From contig JASJCN010000037.1 in assembly GCA_030065975.1 (NCBI GenBank), forward strand, positions 1 to 34,336: a DNA stretch of 34,336 nucleotides, given 5' to 3'. The DNA is from Myxococcota bacterium. GTDB lineage: Bacteria; Myxococcota_A; UBA9160; UBA6930. The notes beneath the pieces were generated by a model. That model searched no databases and was not told the origin of the DNA. It saw only the letters and a program-made list of their open reading frames with translations. This document shows, piece after piece, positions 1-6,239 of the stretch (its first letter is position 1; every line of letters begins with the position of its first letter). A program made the translations under genes and the position numbers.

Positions 1-9
1 CGCACGCTC

Positions 10-36
10 TAGGGCCCCGGGAAATCCCGCGCCCTA
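10..36 (-). terminator. GC-rich hairpin at end of barrel gene
   Basis: Two nested inverted repeats close the minus-strand transcript: outer arms TAGGGC (positions 31-36 reading in) and GCCCTA (10-15), and inner arms CGGGA and TCCCG around a 2-nt loop. The outer arm contains the stop codon of the barrel gene. No run of U follows, so this may be a weak or Rho-assisted terminator or a 3' stabilising hairpin rather than a classical intrinsic terminator. Confidence 0.4.
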
Positions 37-1416
37 CAGCTTGAGCACGATCTCCGCGCGCCCACCGGCGAAGCCTCCGTGGCCGCTCCGGGTGCCGCCG
101 TAGCCGTCGACGCGCAGGATGAAGCGCCGCCCCAGCGCCTGCTGGAAGCGGAGGCCCATGCCGAGGGCATCGCCGTCGCCCGCGTCGTAGCGCGAGCGGG
201 CGCCGAGCTCGAGGACGACCTGGCGGCGCCCGCCCTGGAAGAACTTCTGGTAGCCGAGGGCGGCTCCGATCAGGTGATCCGCGTCGTTCGAGAAGGGCGA
301 GCCGATCGATCCCACGCCGGGGGCCTCGAAGAGGATGCCGATGCGCGCCAGCGGGCCGCCCCGGTCGGGGCTGCGCGACGCCGCCGTGAACTCGCCCACC
401 GATCCGACGAGGTTGAGGTACGCCACGTCGTGGGTGCGGCGCGGCGCCACCGAGAGGCCGAGCACGCCGAGCACGCCGTCGCCCACCTCGTCGCTCGACC
501 CGCCGACGCCCGTCGAGCCGAGCAGCCGCGCCGTCCAGTTCCAGCGGCCAAGGAAGCGGCCGATCCCGGAGAGACCCCCGAAGAAGCCGTCGGTCCCGCT
601 TGCGCCGTCGACGTAGACGAGGTCGAGGGACCAGGTGGCTTCGCTGCGATCGAGCTCGGAGGAGAGCGCCACGAGGCGCGAGTCGGCCCCCGACTCGCCC
701 CGCCCCCGGTTCACGCCCCGGAAGGCGGCCAGCAGGGAGACGCGCAGGTTCGAGGAGCCCGTCGCGAGGATCGAGTTCTGGACGAGGCCGAAGCCCGTCA
801 TGCGGTCGTCGATCAGGAAGCCGTCCTGGAGCACCACCGGCACGCGCCCGACCATGAAGCCGAGATCGAGCGGCCACCACTCGTCGCGATCGAGTCGCGG
901 GATCAGCTCGCCGAGGTCTCCCTCGAAGAAGAGCGAGTCGACGTCGACCTCGAGGCCACTCACCCAGGAGGCCTCCTCGCCGTCGACTCCGAACCGGTAC
1001 CCCGTGAAGTCGGTGCCGTCCTGGAAGGGCTCGATGCCGATCACGAGCCGCTCGGTCGGCGTGAGCGAGAGCTGTCCGAAGAGGTCGAAGCGCGTGGCCC
1101 ACTCCGCCCGATCGACGTCGCCGCCGGTCTCGGCCTGGAGGGCGCTGCGCAGGGTGCCCCACACGAGCAGCTGCGGCTGCCAGACGGCGCCGCCCGGGAG
1201 CCGGAAGCCGAGCGGGATCGGCTCCGCCTCCAGGTAGCCAGAGCCCAGCTCGAGTATCGGACGCGGACGCTCGGGGAGCGACTCGAGCTCGCTCGGCTCC
1301 TCGGGTAGCGAGAGATCGTCGGCGGCGGACGCGCCGACGACCCACAGCAGCGGCAGCGCCGCGGCGAGCAGCCAGGCGCGGGCGCGGCTCCGCCACCCTT
1401 CGCTCGTGGCGCTCAC
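34..1416 (-). CDS. Exported beta-rich protein, probable outer-membrane barrel
   Basis: A 460-residue protein with a GTG start that overlaps the stop codon of the upstream cytochrome gene (GTGA), implying translational coupling. The first 30 or so residues form a Sec-type signal peptide (basic, then a hydrophobic LLAAALPLLWVV stretch, then a GASA-A cleavage region). The mature part has short alternating amphipathic segments separated by Gly/Asp-rich turns through to the C-terminus (ending EIVLKL), which is the pattern of a transmembrane beta-barrel; no heme motif, lipobox or enzyme motif is visible. I do not recognise a specific family. Its position directly behind a multiheme cytochrome makes a porin-like sheath or anchor for that cytochrome a reasonable inference, not a demonstrated role. 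The final residue is Leu rather than the Phe/Trp typical of many barrels, so a periplasmic beta protein remains possible. Confidence 0.8.
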   Translation of the reverse strand: MSATSEGWRSRARAWLLAAALPLLWVVGASAADDLSLPEEPSELESLPERPRPILELGSGYLEAEPIPLGFRLPGGAVWQPQLLVWGTLRSALQAETGGDVDRAEWATRFDLFGQLSLTPTERLVIGIEPFQDGTDFTGYRFGVDGEEASWVSGLEVDVDSLFFEGDLGELIPRLDRDEWWPLDLGFMVGRVPVVLQDGFLIDDRMTGFGLVQNSILATGSSNLRVSLLAAFRGVNRGRGESGADSRLVALSSELDRSEATWSLDLVYVDGASGTDGFFGGLSGIGRFLGRWNWTARLLGSTGVGGSSDEVGDGVLGVLGLSVAPRRTHDVAYLNLVGSVGEFTAASRSPDRGGPLARIGILFEAPGVGSIGSPFSNDADHLIGAALGYQKFFQGGRRQVVLELGARSRYDAGDGDALGMGLRFQQALGRRFILRVDGYGGTRSGHGGFAGGRAEIVLKL

Positions 1417-3209
1417 TCGGCGACCTCGGGGAGGACGACCTCCCGGGACCAGAGCACCTGATGCCCTTCGACGACTCCGCGCGCGACCTCGGCGGGGCTC
1501 ATGCCGTAGTCGAAGCCCACGCCCATGATCTCGGCGACCAGGTTGACGGGCACCATGCCGGCCTTGAGCTCGACCACCGCACGCAGGGGCGGAGCGCCCG
1601 TCGCCAGCACCGCGGCCGGGATCCGGTAGCGGTGCTCGCGCTTTCCACCCGGCTCGATGCCCTGCTTGTGCAGACGGGTGCCGGCGGGGCCGCCGTTCAC
1701 GAAGTTGGGCATCGGATCGGGCCGCACGAACGGCAGCGGATCGAGCGCGTGGTTGACGGCCAGCACCTCCTCGCGCTCGCCTTCGCGCAGGTTGCGCAGC
1801 ACGAACTTGGACTGCAAGGAGAAGAGGTCGGCGTCGAAGGGGACCTCGCCGGCGCGCACGTACAGCGAGTGGCCGTCGCGCAGGTCGCCGTTGGGATCGA
1901 GGTCGCCCGACTCGAAGAGGACCCGCCCCTCGGCATCGACCACCGTGGTGTGGAGCCAGACGAGCCGCTCGGCGGTGAAACCGGTCGGAACGTTGTGCCC
2001 CGTGGTGCCGTTCTCGACGCGCACCCGCAGCTCGACGCCCGAGCGCCGCGGGCGCGCCTCGACGGCGGCCAGCCGATAGCCCTTCTTGAGCAGCTCGCGC
2101 CGCGCCTCGGCCATCTCGGCCAGGCGCTCGAGGTTGTCGTCGATCACCTCCCGCGCGTCGTAGCGATCCCCCGCGTCCGCCCAGCGCTCGGGGAAGACGG
2201 CGTCGGGGCCGACCCGGTCCTCGAAGTCGTCGCTCCCCCACCCGGCCCGCCAGTCGAAGGCGAGCCACTCCTCCGCGGTCGCGAGGCCAAGGGCCTCCTC
2301 GCTGAAGGGAAAGATCCCGGGATGGATCACCGAGTGGTCCGGGCCGACGAAGCGATGATCGGTGCGCTTGCGCACCCGGGTCGGGCGTCCGCCCACGACG
2401 GCCGCCGGCTCCTGTCGATAGCCCGAGGCCACCCCCGGCTCGGTACCCATGTGGCAGTCCTGGCAGGTGACTCCCTCCGCCGCGGCCGGCGTGTGGCGAT
2501 ACTCGCTGAAGGCCTCCTCGAGCCGAACTCCCTGCGGCGAGGTCACGTCGTGGCACGAGCCGCAGAAGCTCGCGCTCGTGAGCGAGGTCATCTCGAGCAC
2601 GTCGGTGTGGATGCCGAGGGTCTCCTCTCCGTCGGAGCGCCGCTGGAAGGCGTCGGGCTCGGAGAGCACGCGCCGCAGCTCGGCCCCGCCCGTGGGCCCG
2701 CTCACGGGCACCTCGAGGCGACCCTCCGCCAGACCGATGCGCCCGCTCACCTTGCCGTAGTCGCGGCGGATGCGGTGACATACGGCGCAGGTCACGCCTT
2801 CGCGCGAGGGCTGGCTGCGCTCGAGGTTCGAGACGAAGAGCGGCTCGCCCGTCTGCATGCCGATCGGCGTGTGACAGCGGATGCAAAAGTCGCCGACGGT
2901 GCCGTTGGTCCGCTTCAGCAGCGTCCCGTGCATCGCGTTGAACACGGGGCTCAGCTGGGCGTAGGCGTGCTGGGAGGCCGACCACTCCTCGTAGTGGTTC
3001 GGGTGGCAGTTGCGGCACTCGCTCGCAGAGGGGAAGCGGCCCGTGCCGAGCAGCTCGCGGTGGACCTCCGGCGCCGGAGTCGGCTCCGTGTCCTCGGCAG
3101 CCATCCCCGGAGCGGAGGCAACGAGACACAGCAGGCCGATGCCGAGGAGGCGGAGCCAGGCTCCGCCACGACGAGAGGGCGTGGCGCCCTCCTCGCTACT
3201 CGATTGCAT
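1413..3209 (-). CDS. Pentaheme c-type cytochrome (cytochrome c554-like)
   Basis: A periplasmic or surface electron carrier of about 598 residues. Five CXXCH heme-binding motifs are seen: CRNCH (about residue 65), CIRCH (109), CAVCH (141), CGSCH (216) and CQDCH (249), all in the N-terminal half, spaced as in the cytochrome c554 / multiheme family. A signal peptide (LRLLGIGLLCLVASAPGMAA) precedes them. The C-terminal half has no Cys-heme motif; it looks like a beta-sandwich with a GHNVPTG motif around residue 405. The ATG start chosen has GGGA 6-9 nt upstream and overlaps the end of the YceI gene by 14 bp; a GTG seven codons earlier is the alternative. Electron donor and acceptor cannot be read from sequence. 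Neighbours (YceI and a probable barrel) suggest an envelope redox chain. Confidence 0.93.
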   Translation of the reverse strand: MQSSSEEGATPSRRGGAWLRLLGIGLLCLVASAPGMAAEDTEPTPAPEVHRELLGTGRFPSASECRNCHPNHYEEWSASQHAYAQLSPVFNAMHGTLLKRTNGTVGDFCIRCHTPIGMQTGEPLFVSNLERSQPSREGVTCAVCHRIRRDYGKVSGRIGLAEGRLEVPVSGPTGGAELRRVLSEPDAFQRRSDGEETLGIHTDVLEMTSLTSASFCGSCHDVTSPQGVRLEEAFSEYRHTPAAAEGVTCQDCHMGTEPGVASGYRQEPAAVVGGRPTRVRKRTDHRFVGPDHSVIHPGIFPFSEEALGLATAEEWLAFDWRAGWGSDDFEDRVGPDAVFPERWADAGDRYDAREVIDDNLERLAEMAEARRELLKKGYRLAAVEARPRRSGVELRVRVENGTTGHNVPTGFTAERLVWLHTTVVDAEGRVLFESGDLDPNGDLRDGHSLYVRAGEVPFDADLFSLQSKFVLRNLREGEREEVLAVNHALDPLPFVRPDPMPNFVNGGPAGTRLHKQGIEPGGKREHRYRIPAAVLATGAPPLRAVVELKAGMVPVNLVAEIMGVGFDYGMSPAEVARGVVEGHQVLWSREVVLPEVAE

Positions 3210-3924
3210 GGGGCGTCCCGAGTCCGGCACCCGCCATCTTGGGATTGGAAGCGGGCCCCGGCGCGTCCTTCGAGACTTCGCCGTGCACCTCGCGTGCGCT
3301 GAGCGAGATCGAGATCGCGACCTCGTCGTCGATGAAGCCGTCGAGACCGGCCTGGATCTCGGCCAGGATGCGCGCGAGGCCGGCCGTGCCCTCGGGATCC
3401 TCTTCCACGCCGAATGCGCGCCGGTTCAGCGTGCCGTTGGCCTTGCAGCGCAGCACGCGCACTCCGCTCGGATCCACGAAGTCGCGCACGTTCGAGACGT
3501 GCAGGCGCACGGGATGGCTCCGGCCCTTCATCGTGAGCGTGCCCTCGATGGCCTCTTCCTCGACCAACACCCGGGTGAGCTGGAAGGCGATGCTCGGGAA
3601 CTCCTCGGTCTCGAAGAACGCGGCGCGCAGGTGCTCGTCGCGGAAGCGGTTGCGCGTCTCGATGCTGTCGGCGTCGATCTCGACGTCGATGCGCAGCGTC
3701 TCGGGGGCCTCGGCGTCGTACTCGATGCGGCCGTGGATTCGCTCGAAGCGGCCCTTCACCGGCTTCGTGTAGTCGCTGTGGCCGACGGCGAAGCGCACCC
3801 GGGTGCGCTCGGGCTCGATCTCGAAGGTGGCGGCGTCGGCGGGCGTCCCGAGGCACAGCCACGCGGCCGCGACGATGCCGATCGACCGGACGGCGAGCCG
3901 GGCGGCGAGTCGGGGGAGGGTCAT
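3196..3924 (-). CDS. YceI family periplasmic protein
   Basis: A 242-residue protein with a signal peptide ending near GTPADAA followed directly by the typical YceI opening (ATFEIEPERTRVRFAVGH). YceI proteins are extended lipocalin-like beta-barrels; characterised members bind polyisoprenoids or quinone-like amphiphiles, and others accompany cytochromes. Conserved segments include the DAESIETRN-type strand (DADSIETRNRFRDEHL) and FFETEEFPSIAF. The ATG chosen has AGGAG seven bases upstream and gives a proper signal peptide; an in-frame extension to 4059 lacks both. The 3' end overlaps the cytochrome gene, so YceI is first in a three-gene unit. The tail after about residue 215 (EVHGEVSKDAPGPASNPK...) is low complexity and not part of the fold. 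A ligand delivering or shuttling electrons to the cytochrome is an inference. Confidence 0.93.
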   Translation of the reverse strand: MTLPRLAARLAVRSIGIVAAAWLCLGTPADAATFEIEPERTRVRFAVGHSDYTKPVKGRFERIHGRIEYDAEAPETLRIDVEIDADSIETRNRFRDEHLRAAFFETEEFPSIAFQLTRVLVEEEAIEGTLTMKGRSHPVRLHVSNVRDFVDPSGVRVLRCKANGTLNRRAFGVEEDPEGTAGLARILAEIQAGLDGFIDDEVAISISLSAREVHGEVSKDAPGPASNPKMAGAGLGTPHAIE

Positions 3925-3969
3925 CGGCGATCTCCTGGATGGGCTGGGGTGAGGCCATCCAGGCCCCGT

Positions 3970-4009
3970 CCGGATCGCTTGCGGTGGCTCGCGAATCGAG
4001 CCGATCCGG
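3970..4009 (-). promoter_or_regulatory. Nested inverted repeat upstream of YceI gene
   Basis: Outer arms CCGGATC / GATCCGG (7 bp) enclose an inner stem GGCTCG-cgaat-CGAGCC (6 bp) within the 180-bp gap between the PilZ-DUF4388 gene and the YceI gene. In minus-strand RNA it would form a two-part stem in the YceI leader, about 45 nt before the start codon. It may terminate the upstream PilZ transcript, structure the leader, or be a DNA site. No U-tract follows. Confidence 0.4.
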
Positions 4010-4011
4010 GC

Positions 4012-4024
4012 TGAACTGCGTTCA
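4012..4024. promoter_or_regulatory. Short palindrome, possible operator
   Basis: TGAAC-TGC-GTTCA, a perfect 5-bp dyad with a 3-bp centre, lies next to the nested hairpin in the leader of the YceI-cytochrome-barrel unit. It resembles a small repressor half-site pair but does not match the spacing of a known LexA box (GAAC-N4-GTTC). It could arise by chance. Confidence 0.2.
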
Positions 4025-4104
4025 TACCCCGCTCCAGGTAGGTGTCCCCTCTGTCCCATCGGTGACAGGGAAGCCGCATCACTCCCCGAGGGGAAGCGTC
4101 GGTC

Positions 4105-5271
4105 CTAAGAAGGCGGCTCGAGGATGCCCCGCTCGATGAGGGCGTGGAGCGCCACGAGCACCTCGGAGTCCTCGTCGGGGATGACGTCGAGGATGCGGCG
4201 CACGGTGGTGCCGGCCGTGGCCAGCTCGAGCACCGCCTCCTCGGTCTTGGACAGGTCGAGCGCGGCGCTCGCCGCCTCGGTGTCCACCTGCAGGATGGTC
4301 TCGGGCGCGAACGAGGGCTGACGGCGCGCCTCGTCCAGCAGGCGCAGTCCTTCGAAGAGCGCCGCGTCGAGGGGCTGCGGCTGATCTCCCTCCTCCTCCG
4401 CCACCTCGGCGTAGAAGCGGAAGCGGCCGGCCGGCCAGCCGAGCATGCGCATGAAGGCCTTCGGCCCGTGGGTCCCGCCGAGCCGGGTGCGGACCAGCAA
4501 TCCGCCGTCGAAGACGATCTCGCCCTCTTCGGGCCCGCGCTGGATCACCAGCGTGCCGCGCTCGCACGAAGCGCCGAGCATCTGGATCAGGTTCGGCAGC
4601 CCGAGCTCCTGGATGTTGCCGGACATGCCCGTGCCGATGCGCTGGCGCGCATCGTCCCCGACGCGCTCGACGAACTCCTGGAGGTGTCCGTCACCGAGGG
4701 AGGGGCCGTCGAAGTGGATGCCCAGGGCGGCGACGGTGCCTTCGGATTCGACCTGGCGCGCGACCGCGCCGCGCAGCTCCAGGCACTCGCCGGAGTTCGG
4801 GTCCTCGAGCTCGACGCGGACCTTCTTGCCGACCGGAAGATCGTTGCCGTCGGAGGAGATCAGGATCCCCGAGCCCGAGAGATCGCGCGAGTGGCTCTCC
4901 ATCTCGAAGTCACTGGCCGCGACGCGTACCGGGATCCGCGCCTCGTGGCGCACCCTGCGGCGCCGGTCCTCGGCGTCCTCGGCATCGGCGACGTAGCTCG
5001 AGAGCTTCTCGCGCAGCGTGGCGATCTCGCACAGCAGCTGCACGGCCACTCCCGCGCGGCCGTCCGGGCCTGGGCCGCAGTACACGACCTCGGCCGCCTC
5101 GACGAACGACTCCGGGCGCCAGGCGAGCTGCACCTCGAGCTCGACCACCTCGCGCAGGTCGAAGATCGTGTCGGTGGGAACGAAGGCTCCGCCCGTGCAC
5201 ATGTTGCGCTGGTACTCGGTCGCAAAGGCGACCGGCTCCTCGAAGCGAAGCAGGAGGCGCGGAGGCGGCAT
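4105..5271 (-). CDS. PilZ-PilZ-DUF4388 signalling protein
   Basis: A 388-residue soluble protein with no signal peptide or membrane segment. Residues 1-95 look like a degenerate PilZ domain (the YQRNMCTGGAFVPT strand-turn is kept, the N-terminal RxxxR is absent). Residues 105-200 are a second PilZ domain with both c-di-GMP contacts: RHEAR (R108, R112) and DLSGSG (130-135). From about 217 a DUF4388 (PATAN-type) domain begins (SGNIQELGLPNLIQML), followed by an acidic helical C-terminal domain (330-388). PATAN/DUF4388 modules occur in response-regulator proteins of deltaproteobacteria and cyanobacteria. The likely role is to transmit c-di-GMP level to a partner; the partner is unknown. GAGG lies 6-9 bases before the ATG. 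It is transcribed alone, with hairpins on both sides. Confidence 0.92.
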   Translation of the reverse strand: MPPPRLLLRFEEPVAFATEYQRNMCTGGAFVPTDTIFDLREVVELEVQLAWRPESFVEAAEVVYCGPGPDGRAGVAVQLLCEIATLREKLSSYVADAEDAEDRRRRVRHEARIPVRVAASDFEMESHSRDLSGSGILISSDGNDLPVGKKVRVELEDPNSGECLELRGAVARQVESEGTVAALGIHFDGPSLGDGHLQEFVERVGDDARQRIGTGMSGNIQELGLPNLIQMLGASCERGTLVIQRGPEEGEIVFDGGLLVRTRLGGTHGPKAFMRMLGWPAGRFRFYAEVAEEEGDQPQPLDAALFEGLRLLDEARRQPSFAPETILQVDTEAASAALDLSKTEEAVLELATAGTTVRRILDVIPDEDSEVLVALHALIERGILEPPS

Positions 5272-5287
5272 GGGGTTCCCTCACGGG

Positions 5288-5313
5288 CCGGAGAGCCGAA
5301 AACCGCTCTCCGG
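5288..5313 (-). promoter_or_regulatory. Perfect 9-bp hairpin in leader of PilZ gene
   Basis: The arms CCGGAGAGC and GCTCTCCGG pair perfectly around the loop GGTTTTCG. In the minus-strand transcript the stem ends 16 nt before the ATG, just ahead of the GAGGG ribosome binding site. It is placed to affect initiation of the c-di-GMP effector gene; alternatively it could be the 3' terminator of the amidotransferase gene upstream, but no U-run follows the stem. Confidence 0.5.
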
Positions 5314-5377
5314 ACCCGAGGATGTATCGGCCGACACCCTTTCGGGCTGGAACGGCACCCTGGGGGAAGCTCCCTCG

Positions 5378-5391
5378 TCCCGTTTCCGGGA
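5378..5391 (-). terminator. GAAA-loop hairpin downstream of PuuD-like gene
   Basis: In the minus-strand RNA TCCCG-GAAA-CGGGA forms a 5-bp stem capped by a GNRA-type tetraloop; the flanking GCTCCC (5387-5392 side) and GGGAGC can extend the structure. It lies about 105 nt past the stop codon of the amidotransferase gene. It may stabilise or end that mRNA. There is no U-tract. Confidence 0.3.
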
Positions 5392-5422
5392 GCCGGCTGA
5401 TCGACCGTTCAGCAGCGGGCCT

Positions 5423-5463
5423 GGGCCGCGGTATGGGCCCCTGTTGGGCCCCCTTTGGCCCCC
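5423..5463. repeat. Phased GGGCC direct repeats
   Basis: GGGCC(CC) cores recur at 5423, 5435, 5446 and (as GGCCCCC) 5457, i.e. every 11-12 bp, separated by T-rich steps (TAT, TGTT, CTTT). The spacing matches one helical turn. The block lies in the non-coding gap after the PuuD-like gene. Its meaning is unknown. Confidence 0.35.
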
Positions 5464-5495
5464 GGCAGGCGCCGGTCGGCCCCTCTCGGCCAGGC

Positions 5496-6230
5496 TCAGC
5501 CTGCGGGGGCGCCCCGGACGAGCCAGTCGAAGAGCCGGCGCTCGCTCGGAGTCTCGAGACGCAGCTCCGGGTGCCACTGAACGGCCAGGACCTGGGGGGC
5601 GCCGGCCAGCTCCAGGGCCTCGACCGTGCCGTCCTCGGCACGGGCCACCGCGGTGAGCCCCTCGCCCAGCCGATCCACGGCCTGGTGGTGCCAGGAAGCG
5701 ACCTCGGGCAGCTCGTCCCGATCGATCACGCCGGCCAGCCGCGAGCCCCCGTCCACCGCGACTCCGTGGCTCGTGGGCTCGTCCTGACTGATGCGGTGGT
5801 GGACGCGCTCTCCCACGACGTCGGGGAGATGCAGGTGGATGCCGCCGCCCAGTGCGACGTTGAGCACCTGCATGCCACGGCAGATCGCGAGCAGCGGCAG
5901 GCCGATGCGCAGGGCCTCCCGCACCAGCGCCAGCTCGAAGGCGTCGCGTTCGCCACACACGAAGTAGATCTGCTCGTGCTCGCCGCCGCCGAAGCTCTGC
6001 GGATCGAGGTCGCCACCGCCCGAGAGGAGGAGCCCGTCCAGGCGCTCGAGCAGGTCGGCGGGCTCTTCGTCACCCGGGCACAGCACGACCGGACGGCCAC
6101 CGGCCCGACGGACGGCGTCGGCATACGCTGCGGGCAGCGTGAATCGCGCCCGGCCCTCCACCTCGCGGTGGTAGCTGGTGATTCCGATCCAGGGACGTCG
6201 CGTCCCCGCCGTGCGCGCTCTCCCGGACAT
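5496..6230 (-). CDS. Class I glutamine amidotransferase, gamma-glutamyl-GABA hydrolase-like (PuuD type)
   Basis: A 244-residue cytoplasmic hydrolase of the peptidase C26 family. The catalytic triad is visible: Cys117 in the nucleophile elbow AICRGMQVLN, and His220 and Glu222 in AVQWHPE; the family opening WIGITSY and the GLLLSGGGDLDP oxyanion strand are also present. PuuD cleaves gamma-glutamyl-GABA to glutamate and GABA, the last step of the gamma-glutamyl putrescine pathway. It begins 9 bp after the PuuA-like gene, which would supply the gamma-glutamylated substrate chemistry. No Shine-Dalgarno is evident, consistent with coupling. PuuB (oxidase) and PuuC (dehydrogenase) are not in the window, so the substrate may differ from that of E. 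coli PuuD. Confidence 0.92.
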   Translation of the reverse strand: MSGRARTAGTRRPWIGITSYHREVEGRARFTLPAAYADAVRRAGGRPVVLCPGDEEPADLLERLDGLLLSGGGDLDPQSFGGGEHEQIYFVCGERDAFELALVREALRIGLPLLAICRGMQVLNVALGGGIHLHLPDVVGERVHHRISQDEPTSHGVAVDGGSRLAGVIDRDELPEVASWHHQAVDRLGEGLTAVARAEDGTVEALELAGAPQVLAVQWHPELRLETPSERRLFDWLVRGAPAG

Positions 6231-6239
6231 CGGTTCGGG

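Noticed and set aside
79-1308. Plus-strand open frame antisense to the barrel gene
   Set aside because: Low-complexity Ala/Arg/Glu/His product typical of a shadow; the minus frame has a signal peptide and coupling to the cytochrome gene.
1417-3129. In-frame upstream extension of the barrel gene through the cytochrome gene
   Set aside because: The extension runs in another frame over the five heme motifs and gives Arg/Gly-rich nonsense; the GTG at 1416 gives a signal peptide.
4012-4024. LexA (SOS) box reading of TGAACTGCGTTCA
   Set aside because: GAAC and GTTC are separated by 3 bp, not the 4 bp of the Bacillus-type box, and the downstream genes are not DNA repair genes.
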